This document shows positions 43,662 through 53,000 of a stretch of DNA of 64,000 nt, one piece after another; position 1 is the first letter of the stretch, and each line of letters begins with the position of its first letter. Source of the DNA: Lewinellaceae bacterium (GTDB lineage: Bacteria; Bacteroidota; Bacteroidia; Chitinophagales; Saprospiraceae). The notes below the pieces were generated by a model. That model did not search any database and was not told where the DNA came from. It saw only the letters and a list, made by a program, of their open reading frames with translations. A program made the position numbers and the translations under genes. Where the stretch lies: positions 1 through 64,000 of the forward strand of contig JACJYB010000019.1 of NCBI GenBank assembly GCA_020636355.1, given 5' to 3'.

Positions 43662-44348
43662 ATGAATCGATTCACGCGTGCCATACATGCATTAGACCTC
43701 GCTGCTATCACGGAATTGTTAGAACAACCACGCTGGCAAAAATGGGAAGAGAAGACGGGCAAGAATGCATTGCATTACCTTGGCGATGTCCGCCCGAAAG
43801 ATGATGCGGAAGCAGACCAAAGCATCGCTCTATTAAAATTACTGCTCGGAGCTGGTCTGGACATTAATTCCATCCATCGTATCCCGGACCCGGGTTGTGA
43901 GTTTCCCGCTACGCCGCTCTGGCATGCTTATGCTAAAGGCCGAAATAAAAAATTATATACCCAATTAATCCACCTGGGGGCAAAGCCTGATAATTGCATG
44001 TTTGCCATCGCCTGGAATGATGATGTGGATGCCGCTGAATTATTTACCCAAAATGGCGCTTCACTGACCCCGGGCGTTTTGCAGGCGGCTTGTCACTGGA
44101 AAAGATGGAAAATTGCAAATTGGTTTTTGGATCACGGCGCTGCAATCAATGAAACCGACGATAAAGGGAATAGTGTTCTGCAATTGGCCATACGTAGAAA
44201 TGGCCCGGTTGAACTAGTGTCAAAGCTAATTGAAAACGGGGCGGATCTTCATCAGAAAAATTACAGGAATCAAGCTCCTGCAAATTTGCTGGATGCTTAT
44301 TTCCGAAAAAATAATGCAAAAAAACCAGGAGACATTGGATCAATCTGA
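43662..44348 (+). CDS. Ankyrin-repeat protein
   Basis: This 228-residue protein has about five degenerate ankyrin repeats, for example KTGKNALHYLGDV, ALLKLLLGAGLDINSIHRI, LWHAYAKGRNKKLYTQLIHLGAKPD and NSVLQLAIRRNGPVELVSKLIENGADLHQKN. There is no signal or membrane segment. It is likely a cytoplasmic protein-binding scaffold. Its last 35 bases overlap the start of the acetyltransferase gene. Confidence 0.85.
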   Translation: MNRFTRAIHALDLAAITELLEQPRWQKWEEKTGKNALHYLGDVRPKDDAEADQSIALLKLLLGAGLDINSIHRIPDPGCEFPATPLWHAYAKGRNKKLYTQLIHLGAKPDNCMFAIAWNDDVDAAELFTQNGASLTPGVLQAACHWKRWKIANWFLDHGAAINETDDKGNSVLQLAIRRNGPVELVSKLIENGADLHQKNYRNQAPANLLDAYFRKNNAKKPGDIGSI

Positions 44349-44835
44349 CCCCTCCATCAAACTGGCCGGATCCCTGGCAGATTATGCTGCGGCTGAACTA
44401 TTAATTCTTCAGTATGTGAAGGAACTTGGTGTCGATCTTGAGTTTCAGGATTTAATCTCAGAACTTAAAAATTTACCGACAATATATGGCCCTCCTCAGG
44501 GTGCCCTGATCCTCGTTCGAAGTCCCGAAAGTCAACCTGCAGGATGCGCGGGAATAAGATCCTGGCAGGAAACCATTGCCGAGCTAAAAAGGATGTATAT
44601 ACGTCCTGAATTTCGTAAGACGGGCATCGGAGCAAAGCTTCTTGACCATGCGATTAGAACGGCTCATAAACTGGGCTATCACCGGCTTAGGCTGGACACC
44701 CTGGCTTCGATGAAATCGGCTCAACGCTTGTATTTGACCAGAGGGTTTTATGAGATACCTCCCTACCGCTACAACCCCTTACCAGGTACTCAATTTTTTG
44801 AACTGAATCTGCAGGACAATTCCCAAATACCCTAA
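44314..44835 (+). CDS. GNAT family N-acetyltransferase
   Basis: Starting at ATG 44314, inside the end of the ankyrin gene, the protein has 173 residues. The acetyl-CoA site is GNAT-typical (ELKRMYIRPEFRKTGIGAKLLDHAIRTAHKLGYHRLRLDT, with the RKTGIGAKLL loop). The C-terminal SAQRLYLTRGFYEIPPY strand-helix is also conserved. The frame is open 28 codons further upstream but there it is the out-of-frame shadow of the ankyrin gene. The acceptor substrate is unknown. Confidence 0.88.
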   Translation: MQKNQETLDQSDPSIKLAGSLADYAAAELLILQYVKELGVDLEFQDLISELKNLPTIYGPPQGALILVRSPESQPAGCAGIRSWQETIAELKRMYIRPEFRKTGIGAKLLDHAIRTAHKLGYHRLRLDTLASMKSAQRLYLTRGFYEIPPYRYNPLPGTQFFELNLQDNSQIP

Positions 44836-44867
44836 TCTTCTTTGTTATTTTCCAGCCGTTCCTTTTT

Positions 44868-46388
44868 TCAACGGTCGGTCACAAACTTAATCCCGAAGGA
44901 AATGATCTGCGCATGCAGCCCGGTATTCCGCTGGTAATAATTATAATCCAGCGAGATGCTTTTAATTCCCAATACTCCAACATGTGATTTTAAAAAGATG
45001 TCGGTGTATTTAATCCCGATGCCATATTGGTTCGCATTAAAAGCGGACAGATCGTAATCACTCGTGTAATAGGTGTCCGTAGAAAGGTGTTGCTCATAAG
45101 GAGCAAAATAGTTTGCTGCCGTCTGGGTGTAGAAGCGGTAATTCGGATATAATGTGAATTTGCTGCCTAATTTGATGGGCAACTCAAGGTTTACCGTGTG
45201 TGATTGAATACCCCAGTCATCGTAATAATACCGGTAATAGGATTTCACCACCAGATATTCATTGACATAATAATGATACCGCAGACCTACCGGAATTTTT
45301 AACCGGGACTCAGGAAGCCGCTCGATGTCGTCGGCCAACTGAAATACGCCGGTATTTAAAGGCGATGTGTAATTGGGTATATTACTAGCAACGCCAATGT
45401 AATAATTGGAAACGTCAGAAAAATAAACCCGCTGCATGGGATTGGCCAGCCAACCGCGCTGGAGAACCAGGTCGGAAAAAATCGAAAACTGCGAACGTTT
45501 ACTCAGGATCTGTGAAAAGCTTAAGGATAATGAATACGTATTTCGATTGGTATTATCAATCAGACTGGTATTGGACGGATGCCATATAGCAGCGCTTGAC
45601 TTCGAGATGATAGTGCCTGATTGATCCAATATATCTACCCCGGTAAAAAATCCTGCATTCAGATCTCCTCCGGTTTGGTGATAGGTTTTTATTTCCGTCG
45701 GATATTGCGGAAACCATTTATCCAGATAGACTGATCCCTGGATTCCTAATTCGGTATTTTTTTGATTGAATTGCCGGACAAAACCCAACCCGGCGCCAAA
45801 AGAGCTATAATCAAACTCTTTCGAAACATTTAGATGACCGGAGTAAATCTTGTTTCGATCATCCGAAGAATGGCTATAGTTTAAACCGCCACTATACCAC
45901 ACATCACCCCGTGAAGCGCCGGAAGCGGCCACCCAGGGAGAACCCCTCACCACAGTCGTACTGCTTTCGGGCTGTGTACCCACCGGGCCTCGCGTACGGC
46001 CGCCCCCACTCCGGGAGGCTCCGGAAACAACCGTACCATACGAATAGGTTGTCACACTTGAAAATGGATTCAGGTTGCTGGAGGAAGCTGACGTATAGGC
46101 AGAAATGGTGGCATCGATCGTCAGTACATCGTCGTCATTCAAAGGAATGGATACATTGATGTCGGTGGCAAAATCGGTTAATTTCTCACTTCCAATACCT
46201 CCCGTTACGGAAGCGTTATTACCATCCTGGCCATACAAGCTGGTTAACAAGTCAATTTCCGTATTTTCCAATACGCGGTTTTTGTATTCCTTCTCCGACT
46301 TCTTGTCTGCATCGGTAGCCTTCTTAGTGGCTTGCGCTTGCACCCAGACCGGTAGGCTCAGCAGGATAATCCAAATAGGTGTTCTCAT
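44868..46388 (-). CDS. DUF3570 outer-membrane-like protein, probable flavinylation target
   Basis: From ATG 46388 (signal peptide TPIWIILLSLPVWVQAQ) the protein has 506 residues. The N-terminal family signature VLENTEIDLLTSLYGQDGNNASVTGGIGSEKLTD is followed by a beta-barrel-like region rich in alternating aromatic strands and ending SFGIKFVTDR. Between them there are two SGAS sequences, VVSGASRSGG and VAASGASRGDVWYSGG. These resemble the (S/T)GA(S/T) FMN attachment motif used by ApbE. Published work (Meheust et al. 2021, eLife) reported that DUF3570 proteins are flavinylated by ApbE. The order thioredoxin, ApbE, DUF4266, DUF3570 suggests an extracytosolic redox system. Confidence 0.88.
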   Translation of the reverse strand: MRTPIWIILLSLPVWVQAQATKKATDADKKSEKEYKNRVLENTEIDLLTSLYGQDGNNASVTGGIGSEKLTDFATDINVSIPLNDDDVLTIDATISAYTSASSSNLNPFSSVTTYSYGTVVSGASRSGGGRTRGPVGTQPESSTTVVRGSPWVAASGASRGDVWYSGGLNYSHSSDDRNKIYSGHLNVSKEFDYSSFGAGLGFVRQFNQKNTELGIQGSVYLDKWFPQYPTEIKTYHQTGGDLNAGFFTGVDILDQSGTIISKSSAAIWHPSNTSLIDNTNRNTYSLSLSFSQILSKRSQFSIFSDLVLQRGWLANPMQRVYFSDVSNYYIGVASNIPNYTSPLNTGVFQLADDIERLPESRLKIPVGLRYHYYVNEYLVVKSYYRYYYDDWGIQSHTVNLELPIKLGSKFTLYPNYRFYTQTAANYFAPYEQHLSTDTYYTSDYDLSAFNANQYGIGIKYTDIFLKSHVGVLGIKSISLDYNYYQRNTGLHAQIISFGIKFVTDR

Positions 46389-46399
46389 CGTGTTTTTCC

Positions 46400-46612
46400 T
46401 TAATTGCATCCGCAACCACCACCACTTTTTCCGCCGTTGGCACCGGAGGCACCTTCACGGTAAACCTGGAAACTGGTTTGAAATTTTTTGTCTTTACGGT
46501 CACTCAGCGCCATGTCCGGGTCATTCAGGTTTACCTTCTGGTATTCCTTGACCGTGACACAGGAGGTGGCCAGCATAAATAATCCGAATAAAGCCAGTGC
46601 TTTAATTTTCAT
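46400..46612 (-). CDS. DUF4266 lipoprotein with C-terminal GGGCGCN tail
   Basis: This 70-residue lipoprotein has a signal with lipobox LATSC (Cys18), a conserved middle VKEYQKVNLNDPDMALSDRKDKKFQTSFQVYREGASGANGG and a tail GGGCGCN. The short length, the EGASG element and the Cys-Gly-Cys end are hallmarks of DUF4266 proteins. The EGAS element resembles a flavin-attachment motif, and the CGC tail could bind metal or form a disulfide; both are inferred. It overlaps the ApbE gene by 11 bases and ends 11 bases before the DUF3570 start. Confidence 0.88.
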   Translation of the reverse strand: MKIKALALFGLFMLATSCVTVKEYQKVNLNDPDMALSDRKDKKFQTSFQVYREGASGANGGKSGGGCGCN

Positions 46613-47597
46613 GATGATTATTGATGTTTATGTTATCCGAGGTATGGATATTTCCATCCTCGTCAATCAGTATGCATTCGACGTTAGGCAGTTGATTGAT
46701 GCGGGCAATGCCTACATCTACTCCCATCACAAATAAGGAGGTAGCCAGCGCATCTGCCAATTCAGCGCTGGGGGCAAATACCGTAGAACTTATGACCCCA
46801 TGGGCTGGGTAGCCGGTCTTGGGATCAATAATATGGGTGTACCTTATCCCGTTGAATTCGACATATTTTTCGTAGTCGCCCGAAGTAACCACTGCTCCTT
46901 GTCTGACGGGAACCAGTCCAAATGCTTTTCCTTTGTCCATGGGATTGGTAATTGCTACTTTCCAGTCCTCGTCATCCGGTTGCTTGCCCCAGGTATTCAT
47001 ATCTCCGGAGGCATTGATAATCCCTGCCTGAACGCCGTAATCCATCAGCATTTTTTTTGCTTTGTCGGCAGCATATCCTTTACCAATGGCTCCAAAGCCA
47101 ATTTTCATTCCCGCTTCCGGTAAAAAAACCGTGAAATTTGACTCGTCCAAAACGATTTTACCAAAGCCAACCCGTGAGACCGAATTTCGGATGGCTTCTA
47201 CCGTGGGCATTTCAGTCATGGATCCGTCAAATTTCCAGATCTTATCCATCGAAGCATAAGTGATATCAAACGCACCATCCGTCAATCTGGAAATGGCCAG
47301 GGACCGCTTGATCAGATCGAAAAGCTCCTTATCAACCCGGACCGGCTCAATGCCGGCGTTGCGGTTTATCCGGGAAGTTTCGGAGGCAGGATCCCACGAT
47401 GATATTAATTTTTCAATCCGGGATATTTCCTGCACAGCCAGATCGATGTACTGATCCGCCTTAATCGAATCCATCGCCACGACCGTGATGTCAAAACGGC
47501 TCCCCATCAACTTTAAAGTCCGGTTGAATATGGCTTGAGCCGAAAGTCCTGATGCCAATCCGGACAGGACGATTAAAAAGAGGGATTTCATTTTCAT
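46602..47597 (-). CDS. apbE: FAD:protein FMN transferase ApbE
   Basis: This 331-residue exported ApbE has a signal peptide to about residue 21 and the family elements FNRTLKLMGSRFDITVVA (an H-M-GT-like start with GSRF), IGFGAIGKGYAADKAKKML and IINASGDMNTWGKQPD. The C-terminal metal/FAD site follows (RYTHIIDPKTGYPAHGVISSTVFAPSAELADALATSLFVMG, with the conserved Asp). ApbE transfers FMN from FAD to Thr/Ser of target proteins in the periplasm. The neighbours DUF4266 and DUF3570 are the expected targets. It overlaps the thioredoxin gene by four bases. Confidence 0.95.
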   Translation of the reverse strand: MKMKSLFLIVLSGLASGLSAQAIFNRTLKLMGSRFDITVVAMDSIKADQYIDLAVQEISRIEKLISSWDPASETSRINRNAGIEPVRVDKELFDLIKRSLAISRLTDGAFDITYASMDKIWKFDGSMTEMPTVEAIRNSVSRVGFGKIVLDESNFTVFLPEAGMKIGFGAIGKGYAADKAKKMLMDYGVQAGIINASGDMNTWGKQPDDEDWKVAITNPMDKGKAFGLVPVRQGAVVTSGDYEKYVEFNGIRYTHIIDPKTGYPAHGVISSTVFAPSAELADALATSLFVMGVDVGIARINQLPNVECILIDEDGNIHTSDNININNHHEN

Positions 47598-48052
47598 TGG
47601 AAGGAATCGAGTATTTCAATGTATTCTTCAGGCGAAGTTTTTTTGTACCCGGTGGTGCCAAGTACTTTGCCCGTTTGATCCAGTATCACCACCAGTGGAA
47701 AATATCCCTGCTTGTTGTATTGCTCAGCAAGTCTTTCGTTTTTCTTTTGTTGGGCGGCTGGAAGTTGATTGGCTGACTTCCGCGGAAAATCTGCCTTCAA
47801 CAAGACGACATGTTCCTCGGCATATTTTTTAAACGCATCCGACTGCCAGATTTCGCGATCCAACTTAATGCAGGGAGCACACCAGTCGGAGCCCTGAAAT
47901 ACTAAAATGATGTGACAGTTCTTTGCAGCAGCTTCGGTCTCGGCTTCGTTCAAATCTGTCAGCCAGTTCTGGGCAGAGACATAAGAAAACAGTAAAATCA
48001 TCATGGCAAGGGTGACCAACCACTTAAAGGGTGCTCTGGGAATTCGATGCAT
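47594..48052 (-). CDS. Exported thioredoxin-fold protein
   Basis: This 152-residue protein has an N-terminal membrane/signal segment (WLVTLAMMILLFSYVSA) and a thioredoxin fold with the redox motif WCAPC (Cys58, Cys61) in QGSDWCAPCIKLDREIWQ. The region ADFPRKSANQLPAAQQKKNERLAEQYNKQGYFPLVVILDQTGKVLG carries the cis-Pro segment. It resembles DsbD-gamma/thioredoxin_7-type proteins. It is first of the tight four-gene cluster with ApbE, DUF4266 and DUF3570, where it probably keeps the DUF4266 Cys residues reduced or delivers electrons (inference). Confidence 0.9.
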   Translation of the reverse strand: MHRIPRAPFKWLVTLAMMILLFSYVSAQNWLTDLNEAETEAAAKNCHIILVFQGSDWCAPCIKLDREIWQSDAFKKYAEEHVVLLKADFPRKSANQLPAAQQKKNERLAEQYNKQGYFPLVVILDQTGKVLGTTGYKKTSPEEYIEILDSFQ

Positions 48053-48392
48053 TGATGTCAGATTTTGCTATTCATATAGACAATACCACCATTCAATCCT
48101 AATAAGTTGCACGACTTCGAAATGTACTCATCAAATGTTAAAAATTGCAAGCCGAAACTTGCAATTTGAATGCTGAACAGGAAGAATCAGGTGCTGAAGC
48201 AATCTCCGGGCCAGAAGCAATGCTAATCAGGCGCGCCTTTCTGCCATCGTCCGATAGCGATAATCTTGCGAATGAGTTAAATTATGCCTATCTAGTCTCA
48301 CTAATACTTGAATTGCCTTTGCCCAATTTCCGAAGTGGCATGGCTCACCATTTTTCATCCACCTTGCCCGGCAACAAATTAAATCGCTAAAA
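48053..48392. promoter_or_regulatory. Divergent region with a perfect inverted repeat
   Basis: AAATTGCAAG (48143-48152) and CTTGCAATTT (48159-48168) form a perfect ten-base inverted repeat with a six-base loop, about 90 bases upstream of the thioredoxin gene. It could be an operator or an RNA hairpin. No TAnnTTTG box was found on either strand. The frames open here show no family features. Confidence 0.4.
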
Positions 48393-48431
48393 ATGAAGGA
48401 CGCTTGTTCGAATTCTGCCCCGTCAAAATGC

Positions 48432-49901
48432 ATGCAGCAATTCCATTTACCCCTCAAAATGGTTCTATTGGCCTTGCTTTTTGCAAGCGTCTCAACAGCA
48501 ACGGCCCAGAGCATAGTACCAGGATTCGACAAATCTGAATTCAGAGAGATGATGCTGATCTCTGTCCGTACCGCTTCCATAGAAGATTATGCTGAAAATT
48601 TCCCAGAACCGGAACATCACACCATGATCTACCAATCCAAACCCATCGGACTTGACAATTTATGGGACCTGTGGACCGATGACCAAAACCAGTCAGCGGT
48701 TATCAGCATCCGCGGCACCACCGAGAAGCCGGAAAGTTGGCTGGCAAACTTTTATGCAGCTATGGTACCGGCAAAAGGTACCCTCAACATTGATCCGGAT
48801 TTTAGTTTTACGTACCAGCTCGCGAATGATCCAAAAGCTGCTGTGCACGTTGGCTGGCTCCTAAGTACCGCCTACCTGTCCCGGGAAATCGTCCCGCGGA
48901 TAAAGACATTGTACGCAGAAGGCATCAAGGACTTTCTGATCATCGGACACAGTCAGGGCGGTGCCATTTCTTATCTGTTAACGGCCTATCTCTACCATCT
49001 GCGTGCCAACGGCATGCTCCCTGCCGACATCCGGTTTAAGACGTATTCCAGCGCCGCACCCAAGCCAGGCAACCTCTATTTCGCCTACGAATACGAAGCA
49101 ATGACCCAGGGCGGATGGGCATTTAATGTGGTTAATGCGGCCGACTGGGTTCCGGAAGTCCCAGTATCCATCCAAACGCTGAAGGATTTTAATAAAATCA
49201 ACCCATTTGTCCATGCCCGCAGCATCATCAAGTCACAGAAGTTCCCGGCAAAACTGGTACTGAAACATATTTACCGCAAGCTGGACAAACCTACCAGACA
49301 GGCTCAGAAAAATTATGAAAAATACCTGGGAAATCTGGCCTCCAGTGTCATTAAGAAAAATATTCCGGGATACACTCCGCCTGCATATTACAATAGCAAT
49401 GATTATGTACGCACTGGCGTCACTATTGTTCTGATGCCCGATGAATCTTACTATAAGGAATTCCCGGACGACTCAACCAAATTGTTCAGACATCATGTCC
49501 ACGGGCCATACCTTTACCTGTTGGACAAATTGCAAGACCAGAATACGGCAGAAAATACCCTGTTTGACGCTACCTGGGAACTGGAGTATATGTCCGGACT
49601 TCGAATTGCTTTTGAAGGACTGTTCCCGCAACAAAAGCCTCAAATCCGCTTTAACCGGCAAACCCATAAGGCGGAAGGAACGGATAGCTGTAATGGCTAT
49701 GCCGCACCCTACCAGATTCAGGGCAATCAAATTACTTTCGGCGAGCCTGATCCGACCACCATGCGCTACTGTGGCGAGGGAGAAAAGCAATTCCTCAAGA
49801 TGATGGAAAAAGTGAACAAATACCAAACCGATGCGGAGGGAAAGCTTAGTTTATTGCTGGATGGGGTACCCGTGATGCGCTTCAAAAAAATCAACAGATA
49901 A
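48432..49901 (+). CDS. Secreted class 3 lipase with C-terminal META-like domain
   Basis: Starting at ATG 48432 the protein has 489 residues with a signal peptide (MVLLALLFASVSTATAQ). The lipase class 3 alpha/beta-hydrolase domain has the nucleophile elbow DFLIIGHSQGGAISYLL. A later Asp/His pair in NAADWVPEVP and RHHVHGPYLYLLDKL probably completes the triad. The C-terminal about 110 residues (ATWELEYMSGLRIAFEGLFPQQKPQIRFNRQTHKAEGTDSCNGYAAPYQI) resemble the META/HslJ domain. An ATG at 48393 would add 13 residues (SNSAPSKC) before the signal and is less likely. It is probably exported or lipid-acting at the cell surface. Confidence 0.88.
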   Translation: MQQFHLPLKMVLLALLFASVSTATAQSIVPGFDKSEFREMMLISVRTASIEDYAENFPEPEHHTMIYQSKPIGLDNLWDLWTDDQNQSAVISIRGTTEKPESWLANFYAAMVPAKGTLNIDPDFSFTYQLANDPKAAVHVGWLLSTAYLSREIVPRIKTLYAEGIKDFLIIGHSQGGAISYLLTAYLYHLRANGMLPADIRFKTYSSAAPKPGNLYFAYEYEAMTQGGWAFNVVNAADWVPEVPVSIQTLKDFNKINPFVHARSIIKSQKFPAKLVLKHIYRKLDKPTRQAQKNYEKYLGNLASSVIKKNIPGYTPPAYYNSNDYVRTGVTIVLMPDESYYKEFPDDSTKLFRHHVHGPYLYLLDKLQDQNTAENTLFDATWELEYMSGLRIAFEGLFPQQKPQIRFNRQTHKAEGTDSCNGYAAPYQIQGNQITFGEPDPTTMRYCGEGEKQFLKMMEKVNKYQTDAEGKLSLLLDGVPVMRFKKINR

Positions 49902-50047
49902 ATGCCCTCCTCCAAGGATCCGCCTAAAGTCGGTATGGTCAACCGAATAACCATATTTAGAGCCTGCAGATCTTGAAAATTTTTATTCCGAATAAAATGC
50001 TTCATCCGGCAGGCACCCAGGCTCATTCCAGGCTTAGCAACCCGGTT

Positions 50048-53000
50048 TTAACTTGACGTATAGTCCATCTCCACGACCAGGTCATTCTGCTCTACCAGTG
50101 TCTTTTCATCCAGAAAAACTTCCTTGACCTTTCCAGGCTTAGGCGCAGCAATGGTCGATTCCATCTTCATCGCCTCAATCGTAAACAACGGTGTATTCAA
50201 TTCGACTTCATCGCCTGGTTTTACCAAAATTTTGGCAATACTGCCCTGAAGCGGCGCACCGATCTGATTGGCGTTGGTGGCTTTGCGATTTCGCTTGATC
50301 TCCTTGTGCAGAGACTTATCGTGCACTTCAATGGCACGGGCTTGTCCATTTAGCCGGAAAAACACCAAACGATTCCCTTGCTCATTGGCTTCGGTAACAT
50401 TGAGAAATTTGATGATCACTTGTTTGCCCTCTCCGAGTTCTACCATCAGTTCTTCATTCGCTTTCAGCCCATAGAAGAATGGTAGGGTGGGAATTTTTGA
50501 CACATCGCCAAAGCGATTGATGTGCTCATAATATTGCTCAAAAACCTTATCGTACAACAACCAGGATAGCAGATCGAGCTCGGTGACTTCTTCACCTAGC
50601 TTGTCCCGCATCGCCTCCATACTGGACTCAAAGTCGATGGGTGTGAGGTGTGCATTGGGATGCTCGGTGTAAGGCTTTTCTCCCTGCAGGATGATTTTCT
50701 GGATTTTTTTGGGAAACCCTCCGTCAATTTGTCCAAGATCACCCCGCATCAATTCTTTTGCACTCTGAGGAAAAGCCAGGCTTTCTCCTTTGGTCAAAAT
50801 GTCCTCGGCGGTCAGATTATTCGCGGTCATAAACAGGGCCATGTCCCCGACCACTTTGGATGAAGGTGTTACCTTGACGATATCGCCGAACAAATCATTG
50901 ACGATGCGATAGTTCTTCTTGATGATATGAAACTTCTCTTCAAGGCCTTGCGCTCTGGCTTGCGGTCGCAGGTTCGAATATTGTCCTCCCGGAATTTCAT
51001 TTTCGTAGACTTCCGCAGTACCTGCTCTTAATTCTGTCTCGAAGGGGTAATAATAGGTGCGCACGCCTTCCCAATAATCAGCAAACAGATTCAACGAATC
51101 AAGATCCATCGACTTTTCGCGCGGGTGGCCATTTAGCATTGCCACCATCGAATTGAAATTAGGCTGTGAAGTAAGACCGGACATCGAACTGATTGCCACA
51201 TCAACGATATCCACTCCTGCATCAATAGCTTTTAGATAGGTTGCCGCCTGAATCGATGAAGTATCGTGCGTGTGGAGATGAATCGGAATGTCAATACGCT
51301 CACGCAAACTGGAAATCAACTGCTCTGCGGCCAATGGTTTCAGCAACCCTGCCATATCCTTGATTCCTAGTAGATGCGCCCCGGAATCCTCAATTCTTCT
51401 GGCCAGATCAAGGTAATATTGAAGGGTAAATTTGGTGCGTTTGGGATCCAGTATATCCCCGGTATAACACATGCAGACCTCAGCAAGGGCATCTGTCTCC
51501 TCCCGTACTGTACGCAAACTGGGCAGCATGGCATCCAGCCAGTTTAGCGAATCAAATATGCGGAAGACATCAATGCCGTTTTCCCAGGCTTTCACCACAA
51601 ACCGTTCAATCAGATTATTGGGATAAGCGGAATAGCCCACTCCATTGGATCCTCTTAACAGCATCTGGAGCAACACATTGGGCATGGCCTGACGGAGTTT
51701 CTGCAGGCGTTGCCAGGGATCCTCACGCAGAAAACGCATGGCCACGTCAAAGGTGGCTCCTCCCCACATCTCCACAGAAAACAAATCGCCTCCATGCATT
51801 TTGGCGTAGTTTTCAGCCGCTTCCAGCAAATCCAGCGTTCTCATCCGAGTCGCCAGTAAGCTTTGGTGTGCGTCCCGGTAAGTCGTATCGGTATATTGAA
51901 TGGTTTTCTGCGCTTTAATCCATCCCAGAAACCCTTCCCGTCCAAGTTTCTTGAGCAAGTCACGAGTGCCCTCCGGGAATTGCTTACGTGATGTTTCAGG
52001 AATTTGCGGCTTTAGAAACGTTTTGGCCGGATCGGCCCCCTTGATATCCGGATTGCCATTGACGATAACCTCTGCGAGATATTTCAACATTTTCGTTCCC
52101 CGGTCCCGCCATTTGGGAGGTTCCAATAATTCGGGGTGATCCTTGATGTAATTGACAGTTGCGGCTCCCTGACGGAACGTCTCGTCCTTAAGCAGATTCA
52201 GTAAAAATCCGATGTTGGTTTTCAGTCCTCTGACCCGGAATTCCCTCAAGGCGCGGTGCAGCCGGTCGGCGGCATCGGACAAAGTCCGACCGCTGGCCGT
52301 TACTTTCACGAGCAGGCTGTCAAAAAAAGGAGAAATAATGGCCCCCGGGTAGGCAGAACCGGCATCCAGACGAATGCCAAAACCTCCCGGAGAACGGTAA
52401 GCGATAATACTGCCATAGTCCGGTTTGAACTCATTGGAAGGGTCTTCCGTGGTTACCCTGCACTGGATCGCGTAACCTTCTTTATGGATGGAGGCCTGAT
52501 TGTAAATCCCGATCTGGGGATCATTCAGCGCAAAACCCTGTGCGATCAGAATCTGCGAACGGACCAGGTCAATACCCGTAATCTCTTCCGTGATGGTGTG
52601 TTCCACCTGAATACGGGGATTCACCTCAATGAAATAAACGGACTGGTCCTGGTCGACCAGGAACTCTACAGTACCGGCATTGTTGTAATTAACACCCTGG
52701 CCTATGCGGATGGCATAATCATAAATTTTTTGCAGTGTAGCCGGAATGATGGTCAGTGAAGGCGCAATTTCTACCACCTTCTGATACCTCCGCTGCACGG
52801 AACAATCGCGTTCAAACAAATGCACCAGGTTACCATGGTGATCTCCGAGCAACTGAACTTCGATGTGCTTGGGGTTCTCTATGAATTTCTCTATGAAAAC
52901 GGTGTCGTCACCAAAGGCTGTCTTCGCTTCGCGTTTTGCCGTTTCAAGTGCTGCCGTAAGATCTTCCGCTGACCGGACAACTCGCATACCGCGACCTCCA

